Below, one piece after another: positions 22,863 through 33,781 of a stretch of 64,000 nucleotides of DNA. Origin of the DNA: Lysobacter stagni (GTDB lineage Bacteria; Pseudomonadota; Gammaproteobacteria; Xanthomonadales; Xanthomonadaceae). The number at the start of each line of letters is the position of its first letter. The stretch's first letter is position 1. The notes under the pieces are model-generated. The model was given only the letters and a program-made list of their open reading frames with translations, did no database searches and was not told the origin of the DNA. The translations under genes were made by a program, and so were the position numbers. The stretch is from positions 3,170,001 through 3,234,000 of the forward strand of contig NZ_JASGBI010000001.1 of assembly GCF_030053425.1 (NCBI RefSeq), read 5' to 3'.

Positions 22863-24607
22863 TCGCCCTCGCGGAACTGCATGCGGTGCAGGTGCGCGTA
22901 CAGGCCACCCATGGCCAGCAACTGCGAGTGCGTACCGCGTTCGACGATGCGCCCCTGGTCCAGCACGAGCACCTGATCGGCGTGTTCGATCGTCGACAGG
23001 CGGTGCGCGATCACCAACGTCGTGCGGTTGGGCATGAGGTGGTCCAGCGCCTCCTGCACCAGTCGTTCGGATTCGGTATCCAGCGCGGCGGTGGCTTCGT
23101 CGAGGATAAGGATGGGTGCGTCCTTCAGCATCGCGCGCGCGATCGCAAGACGCTGGCGCTGGCCGCCCGACAGGCGACCGCCCTTGGTGCCGATGTCAGT
23201 GTCCACGCCCTGAGGCAGGCGTTCGACGAACTCCATCGCGTTGGCGCCGCGCACCGCACGCTCCATGGCCTGCGCACTGGCTGCCTGCATTTCGCCATAG
23301 GCGACATTGGCCGCCACGGTGCCGTCGAACAACATCACCTGCTGGCCCACCAGCGCGATCTGCCGACGCAGGTCGGAAAGGCGGTAGTCCTGCAGCGGGT
23401 GTCCATCGAGCAGGATCTGCCCGGCCTCGGTGTCGTAGAAACGCGGGATCAGTTTGATCAGCGTGGACTTGCCGCTGCCGGAGCGGCCGATGATGGCCGT
23501 CACCGTGCCCGGGCGCGCGACAAAGCTGATGTCCGACAGGGCCGGCTCGGCCTGCCCCGGGTAGCGTGCGGTGACGTCGCGGAACTCCAGCAGCCCCTGC
23601 GCGCGGTCGAGCGGACGCGTGCCGGAATCGACCTCATCCGGCGCGTCGAGCACATCGAACAGACGCTCGGCCGAGGCCACGCCACGCTGCAGCATGCCCT
23701 GCACGTTGGTGAGCTGCTTCAGCGCCGGGATCACCGCCAGCATCGAGACCATGAGGCTGACGAAGTCGCCTGCGCTCAGGCGGTTCTGCATGGCTTCGCG
23801 GCCGGCGAAGAACAGCAGCAGCGCCAGGCCGATGGCGCCCATCAGCTGCACCATCGCCGAGGAAATGCTGCGCGTGGATTCCACCTTCAGGCTCAGCCGA
23901 AGGTGATGGTTGGCCTGGCCCGCGTAGCGTTCAAGTTCCGCCGACTGCGCGCCATACACCTTCACTTCCTGGTGGTTGGACAGCGCCTGGTCGGCCGACT
24001 GCAGCAGTTGCGCGCCGCTCTCCTGGATGCGATGGCCGATGCGGCGGTAGCGCCGACCCACGGTGTCCATCGTCCACGCCAGCAACGGGCCGAGCAGCAG
24101 CACCGCAAGCGTCACGCGCCAGCTCGTGTAGAGCATCACGCCGAGCATCGCCACCACCTGCAGCGCCTGCTGCAGCATCACCTTGGCGGCGTCGATGGCG
24201 GCCTGCGCCACCTGGTCGCTGTCCGAGCCCAGCCGCGTCAGCATGGACGACACCGGTTCGGTGTCGAAACGCAGGCCCGGCAGGCGCAGATATTTGCCCA
24301 GCACCTGCACGCGCAGGTCGCGGGCGATGCTGCGGCCGGCCCGCGCCATGAACGTGTCGGTGAGATAACCAGCGATGCCGCGCCCGACAAAGATGCCGAT
24401 GATGGTCAGCGGCAGCAGCAGGCTCACGTTCGGATTGCGGCTGACGAAGGTCTGGTCGACCATCGGCTTCATCAGCTTGGCGAAGGCGCCGGCGGCGGCG
24501 GCTTCGATCAGCATGCCCACCAGTGCCACCAGCAGCACGCCGCGGTAGGGCGCGACGAAGTGCAGCAGGCGGCGGTAGGTGGTCCAGGGCGATACCTCGC
24601 CGCTCAC
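22859..24607 (-). CDS. msbA: Lipid A export permease/ATP-binding protein MsbA
   Basis: 582 aa half-transporter. Six transmembrane helices (residues 1-320) with [18 protein letters not shown] precede the nucleotide-binding domain. That domain has Walker [10 protein letters not shown], signature [16 protein letters not shown], Walker [13 protein letters not shown] and H-loop VIAHRL. The dimer flips lipid A-core across the inner membrane. The start overlaps the exbD stop by 4 bp. Confidence 0.96.
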   Translation of the reverse strand: MSGEVSPWTTYRRLLHFVAPYRGVLLVALVGMLIEAAAAGAFAKLMKPMVDQTFVSRNPNVSLLLPLTIIGIFVGRGIAGYLTDTFMARAGRSIARDLRVQVLGKYLRLPGLRFDTEPVSSMLTRLGSDSDQVAQAAIDAAKVMLQQALQVVAMLGVMLYTSWRVTLAVLLLGPLLAWTMDTVGRRYRRIGHRIQESGAQLLQSADQALSNHQEVKVYGAQSAELERYAGQANHHLRLSLKVESTRSISSAMVQLMGAIGLALLLFFAGREAMQNRLSAGDFVSLMVSMLAVIPALKQLTNVQGMLQRGVASAERLFDVLDAPDEVDSGTRPLDRAQGLLEFRDVTARYPGQAEPALSDISFVARPGTVTAIIGRSGSGKSTLIKLIPRFYDTEAGQILLDGHPLQDYRLSDLRRQIALVGQQVMLFDGTVAANVAYGEMQAASAQAMERAVRGANAMEFVERLPQGVDTDIGTKGGRLSGGQRQRLAIARAMLKDAPILILDEATAALDTESERLVQEALDHLMPNRTTLVIAHRLSTIEHADQVLVLDQGRIVERGTHSQLLAMGGLYAHLHRMQFREGE

Positions 24608-25041
24608 CTGGCCGCCTCCCCATCGCGGGTCTGCGGCGCGGTCGCGTTCATCACCTTGCGGAAGCCCAGCTGGCCCAGCGCGTCGTACACGGTGACGACG
24701 GCCTGGTACGGCGTGCGCGCGTCGGCGCGCAGCATGACCGGCCGGTCGCGATCGGTGCCGGCGACCTCGCTGATGGTGCTCTTGAGCGATTCGACGTCGC
24801 TGCGCAGCACTTCGCGATCGTCGACGAAGTAACGGCCATCGGCGTTCACCAGCACGATCAGCGCCTTGGACGGATCGGTGGCGGCTTCGCCGGTGGCGCG
24901 CGGCAGCTCCAGCTTCAGCACGGAGCGCGCGTCGAAGGTGGCGGTGACGACGAAGAAGATGATCATCACCAGGATGACGTCGATCAACGGAACCAGGTTG
25001 ATTTCCGGCTCGTCGTCGGCGCGGTGGTCACGGATGCGCAT
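24604..25041 (-). CDS. exbD: ExbD/TolR-family energy-transducing protein
   Basis: 145 aa. One N-terminal transmembrane helix carries the essential Asp in INLVPLIDVILVMIIFFVV, and a periplasmic C-terminal domain follows (VLVNADGRYFVDDREV). It forms a proton channel with the adjacent ExbB-like protein and energises TonB or Tol. The position beside msbA and comEC is common in xanthomonads and related gamma-proteobacteria. The specific partner system is not visible here. Confidence 0.93.
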   Translation of the reverse strand: MRIRDHRADDEPEINLVPLIDVILVMIIFFVVTATFDARSVLKLELPRATGEAATDPSKALIVLVNADGRYFVDDREVLRSDVESLKSTISEVAGTDRDRPVMLRADARTPYQAVVTVYDALGQLGFRKVMNATAPQTRDGEAAR

Positions 25042-25054
25042 CGGTCGCGTCGCC

Positions 25055-25690
25055 TCAGGCGGCCTGCGGTGCGCGGACGGCCGCGGGACTGCGCGTGTCG
25101 AGCGTGTCCATCAGCGCGATGGCCTCGTGCTCCATGGCGACGATGTACTCCGCGATGCGACCGCGGAACCAGCGATGCGCGATCAGCGCGGGGATCGCCA
25201 CGATCATGCCGGCCGCCGTGCACACCAGCGCCTTGCCGATGCCGCCGGCCAGCTGGTTCACATCGCCGATGCCGTGGTCGAGGATGCCCAGGAACATCTG
25301 GATCATGCCCACCACGGTGCCGAACAGGCCCAGCAGCGGACCGGCCGAGGCGATCGTGCCCAGGGTGTTGAGGTACCGCTCCATCTTGTGGACCAGATGG
25401 CGGCCGACGTCCTCGATGCGCTCGCGGATCTGGTCGCGCGGACGGTGGCGGACGTCGAGGGCGGCGGCCAGCAGCTCGCCCAGTGGCGAGGTGCGGCGCA
25501 GGGACTCGATGTGGGTCGGGTCGAGCTTGCCGCTGCCCGCCCAGGTGCGCACTTCCTTGCCCAGGCTGGGCGGCAGGACCGCCGTGCGCCGCAGCGTCCA
25601 GGCGCGCTCGACGATCAGCGTCAGCGCCAGCACCGACAGCAACAACAGCGGAATCATCGGCCAACCGCCGGCCTTGACCAGTTCCAGCAC
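25055..25690 (-). CDS. exbB: MotA/TolQ/ExbB proton-channel protein
   Basis: 211 aa with three transmembrane helices: near the N-terminus (GGWPMIPLLLLSVLALTLIVERAW), then LGTIASAGPLLGLFGTVVGMIQMF, then LAGGIGKALVCTAAGMIVAIPALIAH. The last two line the proton path. It lies 13 bp upstream of exbD in the same operon. ExbB against TolQ identity rests on the neighbouring genes: no tolA, tolB or pal is nearby. Confidence 0.92.
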   Translation of the reverse strand: MLELVKAGGWPMIPLLLLSVLALTLIVERAWTLRRTAVLPPSLGKEVRTWAGSGKLDPTHIESLRRTSPLGELLAAALDVRHRPRDQIRERIEDVGRHLVHKMERYLNTLGTIASAGPLLGLFGTVVGMIQMFLGILDHGIGDVNQLAGGIGKALVCTAAGMIVAIPALIAHRWFRGRIAEYIVAMEHEAIALMDTLDTRSPAAVRAPQAA

Positions 25691-25714
25691 GCAAACCTCC
25701 GGCCCCAGGCCGTA

Positions 25715-28078
25715 TCAATCTGGCCGATAGGATAGCCCAGCCGGATGCGCACCCCCGCGGTGCGCAGCGTCCCAGAGGCGCGGATGTGCCTCACGTCGCG
25801 CTTCCACGCTCACGCCACCGCGGCCCAGGCGCACGCGCAGCGCGCCTTCACGCGCCGTCTCGTGGACCCGGGCGCCCGCGGCGCTCCAGCGCCGGACGAC
25901 CTCCTCGCGGGGATGCCCGAACCGATTGCCGTGCCCGGCCGAGACCAACGCCTCGCGAGCCCCCGTGGCGGCGATGAAGCCGGGGTCGGAGGAGCCCGCG
26001 CTGCCATGGTGGGCGACCAGGACGACATCGGCCTTCACATCGGCCGGCGCCAGCCGCAGCAGGCGCCGCTCGATCACCTCGCCGATGTCCCCGGTCAGCA
26101 GCGCCGCGCGGCCGTCGGCCTCGATTCGCAGCACACAGCTGGATTCGTTCTTCAGGTACGGGAAATCCGCGGGCGGATGCAGGAACCGGAATTCCACGCC
26201 GTCCCAGCGCCAATGCTCGCCCGCGCGGCAGGGGTGACCGCCATCGACCGGCGCCCCGGCCGGCGCCGTGACCGTCGGAACCGGATAGGCCTCGCGTACG
26301 GCGACGAGCCCGCCCATGTGGTCGTTGTCGCTGTGGCTGACGATGACGCGGTCCAGGCGGCCGACGCCCAGCGCATGCAGGGCGGGCACGACGGCGCGCT
26401 CGCCGGCGTCGAACCCCTCGGGCACCGCCGACCCCATGTCGAACAGCAGCGCGTGACGAGACGTGCGCACCACCACCGACAGCCCCTGCCCTACATCGAC
26501 CACCAGGAGTTCTGCCTCGCCGGGCGCGGGTGCCCGGCGATCGGGCCACAGCAGCGGCAACCAGAGCAGCGCCGCCACCGCCTTGCCGGGCACGCCGCGG
26601 GGTAACAACAGCCAGAACGCGCCGATCAGCGCCAACGGCAGGGCCAGCCAGTGCGGCTCCGGCAGCCACCACACGGCAAGCGGTCCCGCAGCCAGCCACT
26701 CGAACAGCGACCAGACGAGGTCGAAGCACCAGGCCGCTGCCGCCCAGGCCCACTGCCCCATCCCCGCGCGAACGGCCTCCAGCGCCAGCCCCACCAACGA
26801 CAACGGCACCACGACCAGGCTCCACCACGGCACCGCGACCAGATTGGCCGCAAGCCCCGCCAGCGACGCCTGCCCGAACAGCACCACGCTCACCGGCAGC
26901 AGGCCGATGGTCGCCACCGCCTGCGCACCGAGGAACTCGCGTACCGGACCGGTCCGTTGCGAAGGCAGGCACCACACCAGCCAGGCCACGCCAGCGAAGC
27001 TCAGCCAGAACCCCGCGCCGAGCACCGAGAGCGGATCGGCCAGGAGCACGGTCATCGCCGCCAGCGCCAGCCCGTCCGCCACGCCCAGCGAGCGCCGCGA
27101 GACCTTCACCGCGGCCACGAGGGCGATCATCAGTGCGGTTCGCACCGTCGGCAGCGCGAAGCCGGCGACGGCGGCGTAGAGCATCGCGCCGACCGCGCCC
27201 GCACCCGCCGCGGCGACCGGCGCTGGCAATCGCCGCGCCAGCGTCGGCCAGCACCACCACAGCCCGCGCGCCAGCAGGGCGAATACGCCGGCGACCAGCC
27301 CGACGTGGAAGCCGGAGATCGCGATCAGATGCGCGAGGCCGTTGGCGCGCAGCACGCTCCAGTCCTCGTCATGGATGCCACGCACATCGCCCAGGGCCAG
27401 GGCCCGCACGAAACGGGAGGCGGGGCGTTCGACCGTCGCTGCGATGCGCATCGACATGGCGTCGCGCCACGCGTCCACACCTTGTGCCGCGGCCAGTCGC
27501 CGCGCCGAGGACGGATCGCGCAGGTAGCCCGTGGCGGAGATGCGTTGCGCCAGCGCATGGCGCTCGGCATCGACTCCGCCGGGGTTGCGCAGACCGCGGG
27601 GCGCACGCAGGCGTGCGGAGAAACGCCAGCGTTCGCCTGCACGCAGTGCGCCGCGCGCAAGGGGATCGTCGTCATACCACGACAGGCGAATCAGGCGATC
27701 CCGTAGCAGCGCATCGGCGACATCGCCATCGACCCGGAACAGGAAACTGGTGCGTCGCGGCTCGTGCTCGGGCAGCGACACGATGCGGCCGCTCACCACG
27801 GCGTCGTGTCGCAACGGATACGCCGGCAGCTGCTGCGACAGCACGTACGCGGCCTGCAGGCCCGCCAGCGCCGCACCTGTCAGGAACCAGCCGGCGACAC
27901 ATGCGATGCGGTCCGCACGTCGTGCGCCGCGCCGGATCGCCCACATCCCCGCCATCAGCAGGGTCGCGGACACCCACCAGGGCGACAGCACCGGACTCCA
28001 CAGGCAGGCGCATACGCCCGCCAGCAGCGCGACCGCAGAGGGGATTCCAAGGAGCGGCGTCCGTGCCGCGTCGTGCAC
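25715..28078 (-). CDS. comEC: DNA internalization competence protein ComEC/Rec2
   Basis: 787 aa polytopic membrane protein for uptake of single-stranded DNA through the inner membrane. In order it has N-terminal hydrophobic helices, an OB-like soluble part, the Competence domain (HLIAISGFHVGLVAGVFALLARG with many helices) and a C-terminal metallo-beta-lactamase domain. That last domain has LLVVDVGQGLSVVV, HSDNDHMGGLVAV and VAHHGSAGSSDP. It starts 3 bp after the lolD stop. Natural transformation is plausible, but other com genes lie elsewhere. Confidence 0.93.
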   Translation of the reverse strand: MHDAARTPLLGIPSAVALLAGVCACLWSPVLSPWWVSATLLMAGMWAIRRGARRADRIACVAGWFLTGAALAGLQAAYVLSQQLPAYPLRHDAVVSGRIVSLPEHEPRRTSFLFRVDGDVADALLRDRLIRLSWYDDDPLARGALRAGERWRFSARLRAPRGLRNPGGVDAERHALAQRISATGYLRDPSSARRLAAAQGVDAWRDAMSMRIAATVERPASRFVRALALGDVRGIHDEDWSVLRANGLAHLIAISGFHVGLVAGVFALLARGLWWCWPTLARRLPAPVAAAGAGAVGAMLYAAVAGFALPTVRTALMIALVAAVKVSRRSLGVADGLALAAMTVLLADPLSVLGAGFWLSFAGVAWLVWCLPSQRTGPVREFLGAQAVATIGLLPVSVVLFGQASLAGLAANLVAVPWWSLVVVPLSLVGLALEAVRAGMGQWAWAAAAWCFDLVWSLFEWLAAGPLAVWWLPEPHWLALPLALIGAFWLLLPRGVPGKAVAALLWLPLLWPDRRAPAPGEAELLVVDVGQGLSVVVRTSRHALLFDMGSAVPEGFDAGERAVVPALHALGVGRLDRVIVSHSDNDHMGGLVAVREAYPVPTVTAPAGAPVDGGHPCRAGEHWRWDGVEFRFLHPPADFPYLKNESSCVLRIEADGRAALLTGDIGEVIERRLLRLAPADVKADVVLVAHHGSAGSSDPGFIAATGAREALVSAGHGNRFGHPREEVVRRWSAAGARVHETAREGALRVRLGRGGVSVEARREAHPRLWDAAHRGGAHPAGLSYRPD

Positions 28079-28081
28079 TGG

Positions 28082-28807
28082 CTAGACCTCGCTGGGGTCC
28101 AGCTCGCGCAGCTTGCCTTCGTGCAGTTCCAGCACGCGGTCGAGCCGTCGCGCCAGGCGACGGTCGTGCGTGACCAGCACCAGGCTGGTGTGTTGCTCGT
28201 GATTGAGCGCCAGCATCAGCTCGAACACCGTGCCGGCGGTCTTCTCGTCGAGGTTGCCGGTCGGTTCATCGCCCAGCACGCAGGCCGGACGGTTGACCAG
28301 CGCGCGCGCCACGGCAGCGCGCTGGCGTTCGCCGCCGGAGAGCTCGCCCGGCTTGTGTTCGAGACGATGGCCCAGGCCCACGGACTCCAGCAACGACTGC
28401 GCACGCTTCGACGCCTCCGGCACCGGCGCGCCGGACAGCAGCACCGGCAGCATCACGTTCTCCAGTGCAGTGAACTCGGGCAGCAGGTGGTGGAACTGGT
28501 AGACGAAACCGAGCGATCGGTTGCGCAGAGCGCCGCGCGCCGCATCGGAAAGCGAACTCATCTTCTGCCCGGCGACGAACACCTCACCCGCCGTGGGTGT
28601 GTCCAGGCCGCCCAGCAGATGCAGCAAGGTGCTCTTGCCGGCGCCGGACGCGCCGAGGATCGCCACCGTCTCGCCCGACTGCACCGACAGGTCGATGCTC
28701 TCGAACACCGGCGTGTGCAGCTTGCCTTCCGAGTAGGTCATGGCCAGGCCTTCGGCGCGGATGGCCTCGCCCTGGTGCTTGCGGATTTCCATCACGGGCT
28801 CACTCAT
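28082..28807 (-). CDS. lolD: Lipoprotein-releasing ABC transporter ATPase LolD
   Basis: 241 aa. Walker A is [18 protein letters not shown], the Q-loop region is [20 protein letters not shown] (the LolD-specific segment), the signature is [15 protein letters not shown], and Walker B is [13 protein letters not shown]. It powers extraction of outer-membrane lipoproteins from the inner membrane to LolA. The start overlaps the permease stop by 8 bp; MEIRKHQ, five codons later, is an alternative start. Confidence 0.96.
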   Translation of the reverse strand: MSEPVMEIRKHQGEAIRAEGLAMTYSEGKLHTPVFESIDLSVQSGETVAILGASGAGKSTLLHLLGGLDTPTAGEVFVAGQKMSSLSDAARGALRNRSLGFVYQFHHLLPEFTALENVMLPVLLSGAPVPEASKRAQSLLESVGLGHRLEHKPGELSGGERQRAAVARALVNRPACVLGDEPTGNLDEKTAGTVFELMLALNHEQHTSLVLVTHDRRLARRLDRVLELHEGKLRELDPSEV

Positions 28808-30044
28808 AACGCAGCGCCTCCGCCGGGGCCGTGCGCGCGGCGCGCCAAGCGGGATAGATCGTGGCCAGGAACGCCATCGCCAGCGCGACCGCCGCGATGA
28901 TGATCACGTCGCTGGGCTGCAGGTCCGTCGGCAGGCCGGTGATGTAGTACACGTCCTCCGGCAGCAACGCCACGCCGAGCACCGCCTCGATGGCCTTGAG
29001 GATGTGCTCCAGGTTCAGCGTGAGCACGATGCCGCCGATCACGCCGATCACGGTGCCGATCACGCCGATCAGCGTGCCCTGCACGACGAACACCTGCAAG
29101 ACGCCGCGCGGCGTCAGGCCGAGCGTGCGCAGGATGGCGATGTCGGCCTGCTTGTCGGTGACCAGCATCACCTGCGAGGACACCAGGTTGAAGGCGCCCA
29201 TCGCGATGATCAGCGACAGCAGGATCGCCATGATGGTCTTTTCCATCTTCAGCGCGCGGAACATGTTGGCGTTCTCGCTGGTCCAGTCGCTGACGCGGAA
29301 CGGGCCGCCCAGCGACACCGCCAGGTCACGCGCCACGTCCCAGGCCTTGTCCATGTCGTGCAGCCTCAGGCGCACGCCGGTCACGCCGTCGCCCATGCGC
29401 AGCACGCGCTGCATGTCGTGCATGTTGGCCACGGCCAGGCCCTTGTCGAAGTCGTTGTAGCCGGCTTCGAAGATGCCGCTGACGGTGAAGCGCTTGAGCT
29501 GCGGCACCGCGCCCAGCGGCGTGCTGCGGAAATCGGTGGTGGTCATCACCACGCTGTCGCCCACGCCGACGCCGAGCCACAGCGCCAGCTCCTTGCCCAG
29601 CACGATGTTGAAGTTGCCCGGCGCGAGCGAATCAAGCTTGCCCTGCACCATCTTCTCGGCGAGCACCGATACCCGGCCCTCTTCTTCCGGTACGACGCCG
29701 CGCACCATCGCAGGCTGGTTGCGCGCACCGGAGAGCAGCGCTTCCTTCTCGATGTACGGAGCGGCACCCGCGACGCGCTTGTCGGCCATGGCCTGGTCGA
29801 CCGCGTGCCGCCAATCGACGAGGGGTTCGCCGTAGGCGCTGACGGTGGCGTGGGCGGCCATCTGCAACATGCGGTCGCGGATCTCGCGCTGGAAGCCGCT
29901 CATCACCGCCAGGGTGGTGATCAGCGCCGTTACGCCGAGCGCGATGCCCGCGATGGAGGCCAGGGAGATGAAGGAGATGAAGCCATTGCGGCGTTTGGCG
30001 CGCAGGTAGCGCAGGCCGATGGCGACTGGGATGGGTTTGAACAT
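28800..30044 (-). CDS. lolC: Lipoprotein-releasing ABC permease LolC/LolE family
   Basis: 414 aa with four transmembrane helices. An N-terminal one ([21 protein letters not shown]) precedes a large periplasmic MacB-like domain, and three C-terminal helices form the FtsX domain ([22 protein letters not shown] onward). The start [19 protein letters not shown] is the LolC/E signature. Only one permease gene accompanies lolD. The complex may therefore be a homodimer of a LolF-type subunit, or a second permease may lie outside the window; lolC is thus a family-level symbol. Confidence 0.9.
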   Translation of the reverse strand: MFKPIPVAIGLRYLRAKRRNGFISFISLASIAGIALGVTALITTLAVMSGFQREIRDRMLQMAAHATVSAYGEPLVDWRHAVDQAMADKRVAGAAPYIEKEALLSGARNQPAMVRGVVPEEEGRVSVLAEKMVQGKLDSLAPGNFNIVLGKELALWLGVGVGDSVVMTTTDFRSTPLGAVPQLKRFTVSGIFEAGYNDFDKGLAVANMHDMQRVLRMGDGVTGVRLRLHDMDKAWDVARDLAVSLGGPFRVSDWTSENANMFRALKMEKTIMAILLSLIIAMGAFNLVSSQVMLVTDKQADIAILRTLGLTPRGVLQVFVVQGTLIGVIGTVIGVIGGIVLTLNLEHILKAIEAVLGVALLPEDVYYITGLPTDLQPSDVIIIAAVALAMAFLATIYPAWRAARTAPAEALRYE

Positions 30045-30050
30045 AGCGGA

Positions 30051-30500
30051 CTAGGATGCCATCGATGCCGGTGAACGCGCAGGGCCTTGGACCGGAACGG
30101 CCAGCCGCAGTTCACGGCGTGCGGCAGGTGGCAGGGTGTCCGGCCACCAGGAGAGGTGCTGCCTGCGGCCGTCCTGGCCACGAAAGCGAAGGAATGCCAT
30201 CGGCCCGCGCCACTGCAGATCCCAGTCGTGGAGCGGATGCCCGCCCAGGGTGGCTTGGCCGGATGCCGGAATCACTAGCCACACGGGCGAACGTGTCCAC
30301 TCGCGCCGCGCGGCCCACATGCCCTGCCCGGCCGCCAGCAACGCCAGCGGAATGGACGCCGGCCACGGCATGCCGCTCAGGAGCAGGGAGATCGCGCCCA
30401 GCAGGCCGAGCATGACCAGCGCGCACATGAGCCAGCGCGAGGGGCGCCACTCAAGGCGGCAGGGAGCGGATGCGTGCGACGAGGTCGGCGAGGTCGGCAT
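30051..30500 (-). CDS. ygfX: YgfX-like (CptA family) membrane protein
   Basis: 149 aa from ATG 30500. A short N-terminal part leads to [12 protein letters not shown], two transmembrane helices (about 22-60) and a soluble end with [27 protein letters not shown] and [11 protein letters not shown]. That is the YgfX pattern; the E. coli protein was reported as a toxin-like inhibitor of cytoskeletal assembly paired with YgfY/SdhE. The gene overlaps sdhE by 50 bp in another frame, because no start codon exists later before the first helix. The role here is uncertain; co-occurrence with sdhE is the main clue. Confidence 0.75.
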   Translation of the reverse strand: MPTSPTSSHASAPCRLEWRPSRWLMCALVMLGLLGAISLLLSGMPWPASIPLALLAAGQGMWAARREWTRSPVWLVIPASGQATLGGHPLHDWDLQWRGPMAFLRFRGQDGRRQHLSWWPDTLPPAARRELRLAVPVQGPARSPASMAS

Positions 30501-30717
30501 CGGTCGGTGTGTCGTTCCCCATGAACCAGTGCCAGAGCTTATCGTCCTCGATTTCCAGCAACCGTAGGAAAACCGCGTGTTCGGCGTCGGATGCCTGCCG
30601 CCAGGCACGGTCGAGGTAGCGCTCGAATAGCCGGTCGAGCTCGCGCATGCCGCGCCGGCACCGCCAGCGCAGGCGACTGAGTTCGCGTTCGATCTGCTCG
30701 CTCACCGGCTCCACCAT
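30451..30717 (-). CDS. sdhE: Succinate dehydrogenase flavinylation/assembly factor SdhE (YgfY)
   Basis: 88 aa small helical protein. The conserved RGM-x-E-x-D motif is present ([14 protein letters not shown]), followed by [18 protein letters not shown], matching SdhE/SDHAF2, which promotes covalent FAD attachment to SdhA and FrdA. The start MVEPVSEQ at 30717 overlaps the MAPEG gene by 16 bp; a GTG four codons later is possible. It sits downstream of sdhB in the same direction, fitting co-expression with its client. Confidence 0.92.
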   Translation of the reverse strand: MVEPVSEQIERELSRLRWRCRRGMRELDRLFERYLDRAWRQASDAEHAVFLRLLEIEDDKLWHWFMGNDTPTDADLADLVARIRSLPP

Positions 30718-31124
30718 CCGAACGCGATCGCGCCCCACAGCGTCCACAGCACCAGCGCGCCGGCGATGTAGGCCCAGAAACGGTGCATGACTTTGTTGTA
30801 ACCGCACTGGATCGCACTGTGCACAACGCGCAGCGCGACGAACAACCATGCCAGTGCCAGCACCGCCCCGGTCCCCTGCCCCGTCGCCGCCGCTGCGGCC
30901 AGCGCGGCATAGAACAGCACCGGCAGTTCAAACAGATTGCGGAAATTGTCGGATGCGCGCGTGTCGCTCAGACGCTGCGCGACCTGCGCGGACATCGCGA
31001 TCGACTGCGGATGGATGCGCTCGCGCCGCATCTGGCCGATGCGCACGACATACATGCGCACCCACACCACGAAGGTCAGCGCGACCATCGCCAACGCGGG
31101 AAGAAAGATCGACTTGGTATCCAT
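30702..31124 (-). CDS. MAPEG-family membrane protein
   Basis: 140 aa with four predicted helices. Family landmarks are [14 protein letters not shown] early, then [21 protein letters not shown] and [23 protein letters not shown]. Eukaryotic MAPEG members are glutathione-dependent lipid or xenobiotic enzymes; bacterial ones are mostly uncharacterised. It lies between sdhB (65 bp) and sdhE (16-bp overlap), so it is probably co-transcribed with succinate dehydrogenase. Whether that is functional or incidental is unclear. Confidence 0.85.
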   Translation of the reverse strand: MDTKSIFLPALAMVALTFVVWVRMYVVRIGQMRRERIHPQSIAMSAQVAQRLSDTRASDNFRNLFELPVLFYAALAAAAATGQGTGAVLALAWLFVALRVVHSAIQCGYNKVMHRFWAYIAGALVLWTLWGAIAFGWWSR

Positions 31125-31188
31125 GTCGCTCCTGGAAAAAAGGGCGCACTCGCGTGCGCCCTTCCGGTGGTCCGCGGGGTCGCGCCAC

Positions 31189-31971
31189 TCAGGCGCGACG
31201 GGCCAGCATCAGCTTCTTGATCTCGCCGATCGCCTGCGCCGGGTTCAGTCCCTTCGGACAGGTGCGGGCGCAGTTCATGATGGTGTGGCAGCGGTACAGC
31301 TTGAACGGGTCTTCCAGATCGTCCAGGCGGGCACCGGTGTCCTCATCGCGCGAGTCGATGATCCAGCGGTAGGCCTGCAGCAGGATCGCCGGGCCGAGGT
31401 AGCGGTCGCCGTTCCACCAGTAGCTCGGGCAGCTGGTCGAGCAGCACGCGCACAGGATGCACTCGTACAGACCGTCGAGCTTCTTGCGGTCTTCCGGCGA
31501 CTGCAGGCGCTCGCGATCGGACGGCGACGGGCTCTGCGTGCGCAGCCAGGGCTTGATCGAGGCGTACTGCGCGTAGAAGTGCGTCAGGTCCGGGACGAGA
31601 TCCTTCACCACCGGCATGTGCGGCAGCGGATAGACCGGCACCTCGCCGTTGCTGCAGTCGCTGATGGCCTTGGTGCAGGCCAGCGTGTTGGTGCCGTCGA
31701 TGTTCATCGCGCACGAACCGCAGATACCCTCGCGGCACGAACGGCGGAACGTCAGCGTCGGGTCGATCTCGTTCTTGATCTTGATCAGCGCGTCCAGAAC
31801 CATCGGACCGCAGGTCGCCATGTCCACCTCGTAGGTGTCCACACGCGGGTTCATGCCGTCGTCGGGGTTCCAGCGGTAGACCTTGAAGGTGCGCGGCTGC
31901 TTGGCGCCCTGCGTCGCCCAGTGGCGGCCCTTCTGGATCTGCGAGTTCTTGGGAAGTGAAAATTCGGCCAC
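31189..31971 (-). CDS. sdhB: Succinate dehydrogenase iron-sulfur subunit
   Basis: 260 aa. The N-terminal 2Fe-2S ferredoxin domain has CREGICGSC, and the C-terminal domain has [13 protein letters not shown] and [11 protein letters not shown] for the 4Fe-4S and 3Fe-4S clusters. It passes electrons from SdhA FAD to quinone at SdhC/D. It follows sdhA after 15 bp. Length and motifs are normal for proteobacterial complex II. Confidence 0.97.
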   Translation of the reverse strand: MAEFSLPKNSQIQKGRHWATQGAKQPRTFKVYRWNPDDGMNPRVDTYEVDMATCGPMVLDALIKIKNEIDPTLTFRRSCREGICGSCAMNIDGTNTLACTKAISDCSNGEVPVYPLPHMPVVKDLVPDLTHFYAQYASIKPWLRTQSPSPSDRERLQSPEDRKKLDGLYECILCACCSTSCPSYWWNGDRYLGPAILLQAYRWIIDSRDEDTGARLDDLEDPFKLYRCHTIMNCARTCPKGLNPAQAIGEIKKLMLARRA

Positions 31972-31986
31972 GGTTGCTCGCTCCGG

Positions 31987-33777
31987 TCAGTACACGCGCT
32001 TCTTCGGCGGGACCACGGCCACGTCGTCGGTCAACGTGTACATGTGCACCGGGCGGTAGTCGATCTGGGTCTTTCCGCTCTCGTCGACCGAGCAGAGCGT
32101 GTGCTTCTGCCAGTTGGCGTCGTCGCGATCCGGGAAGTCCTCGCGGGCATGCGCGCCGCGCGACTCGGTGCGGTTCTCCGCCGAGACAATGGTGACCAGC
32201 GCCTGGTCGAGCAGGTTCGACAGCTCGTAGGTCTCGATCAGGTCCGAGTTCCAGATCAGCGAGCGGTCGCTCACCTTCACGTCGGCGAACGACGCGTGGA
32301 TCTCGCGCATCTTCTTCACGCCGTCGGACAGCGTCTCGCCAGTGCGGAACACGGCCGCGTCGGCCTGCATCGTGCGTTGCATCTTGTCGCGGATGACCGC
32401 CGTCGGCGTGCCGCCATTGGCGTTGCGCAGCTTGTCCAGACGCGCCAGCGCCTGGTCGCAGGCGTCGGACGCGAGCGTGGCCTGCTTGCCGTCGCGCTTG
32501 ACCGTCTCGGCCGCGCGGTTGGCCACGGCGCGGCCGAACACGACCAGGTCGAGCAGCGAGTTCGAGCCCAGGCGGTTGGCGCCGTGCACGGACACGCATG
32601 CGGCTTCGCCGATGGCGTACAGGCCCGGCACCACTTCGTCCGGATTGCCGTTCTTCAGCTGCACCACTTCGCCGTGGTAGTTGGTCGGGATGCCGCCCAT
32701 GTTGTAGTGCACGGTCGGGATCACCGGGATCGGCTGCTTCTCGACGTCCACGTTGGCGAAGATGCGGGCCGATTCGGCGATACCCGGCAGCTTCTCGTGG
32801 ATGACTTCCGGGCCCAGGTGCGTCAGGTCGAGCAGGATGTGGTCCTTGTGCTCGCCCACGCCGCGGCCTTCGCGGATTTCCATCGTCATCGCGCGGCTGA
32901 CCATGTCGCGCGGGGCGAGGTCCTTCACGCTCGGCGCGTAGCGCTCCATGAAGCGCTCGCCGTTGCTGTTGCGCAGGATGCCGCCTTCGCCGCGCACGCC
33001 TTCGGTGATCAGGCAGCCGGCGCCGTAGATGCCGGTCGGGTGGAACTGCACGAACTCCATGTCCTGCATCGCCAGACCGGCGCGCAGCACCATGCCGCCG
33101 CCGTCGCCGGTGCACGTATGGGCCGAGGTCGCGGAGAAGTACGCGCGGCCGTAGCCGCCGGTCGCCAGCACCGTGCCCTGCGCCTTGAACAGGTGCAGCG
33201 TGCCTTCGGCCATGTCGAGCGCGAGCACGCCGCGGCAGGCGCCGTTGGCGTCCATGATCAGGTCGAGCGCGAAGTACTCGATGAAGAACTGCGCGTCGTG
33301 CGCCAGCGACTGCTGGTACAGCGTGTGCAGGATCGCGTGGCCGGTGCGGTCGGCCGCGGCGCAGGTACGCTGCGCCGGCGGACCTTCGCCGTAACGCGTG
33401 GTCATGCCGCCGAACGGACGCTGGTAGATCTTGCCGTCCTCGGTGCGCGAGAACGGAACACCGTAGTGCTCCAGCTCGATGATCGCCGGGATGGCCTCGC
33501 GGCACATGTACTCGATCGCGTCCTGGTCGCCCAGCCAGTCCGAACCCTTGACGGTGTCGAAGAAGTGGTAGCGCCAGTCGTCCTCGCCCATGTTGGCCAG
33601 CGCGGCGGCCACGCCGCCCTGCGCCGCGACCGTGTGCGAGCGCGTCGGGAAGACCTTGGTGATGCAGGCCGTCTTCAGGCCCTTCTGGGCCAGGCCGAAG
33701 GTGGCGCGCAGGCCGGCACCGCCGGCTCCGACCACCACCATGTCGAAAGTGTGTTCGTGGATCTTGTAGGCGGGCAC
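31987..33777 (-). CDS. sdhA: Succinate dehydrogenase flavoprotein subunit
   Basis: 596 aa. It has the FAD-binding dinucleotide motif [20 protein letters not shown], the flavinylation segment [11 protein letters not shown] with the His that carries covalent FAD, the substrate-site [21 protein letters not shown] and the C-terminal [14 protein letters not shown]. It oxidises succinate to fumarate; the class I fumarase at 52344 performs the next step. It starts 4 bp after the sdhD stop. Confidence 0.97.
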   Translation of the reverse strand: MPAYKIHEHTFDMVVVGAGGAGLRATFGLAQKGLKTACITKVFPTRSHTVAAQGGVAAALANMGEDDWRYHFFDTVKGSDWLGDQDAIEYMCREAIPAIIELEHYGVPFSRTEDGKIYQRPFGGMTTRYGEGPPAQRTCAAADRTGHAILHTLYQQSLAHDAQFFIEYFALDLIMDANGACRGVLALDMAEGTLHLFKAQGTVLATGGYGRAYFSATSAHTCTGDGGGMVLRAGLAMQDMEFVQFHPTGIYGAGCLITEGVRGEGGILRNSNGERFMERYAPSVKDLAPRDMVSRAMTMEIREGRGVGEHKDHILLDLTHLGPEVIHEKLPGIAESARIFANVDVEKQPIPVIPTVHYNMGGIPTNYHGEVVQLKNGNPDEVVPGLYAIGEAACVSVHGANRLGSNSLLDLVVFGRAVANRAAETVKRDGKQATLASDACDQALARLDKLRNANGGTPTAVIRDKMQRTMQADAAVFRTGETLSDGVKKMREIHASFADVKVSDRSLIWNSDLIETYELSNLLDQALVTIVSAENRTESRGAHAREDFPDRDDANWQKHTLCSVDESGKTQIDYRPVHMYTLTDDVAVVPPKKRVY

Positions 33778-33781
33778 GGCG

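Noticed and set aside
22886..24832. 648-codon plus-strand ORF opposite msbA
   Set aside because: Antisense shadow: His/Gln/Arg-rich peptide without domains, while the opposite strand encodes a complete MsbA.
30051..30717. ygfX-sdhE as a genuine toxin-antitoxin pair
   Set aside because: SdhE has an established flavinylation-factor motif, and the toxin claim for the family is disputed. The sdh context explains sdhE better.
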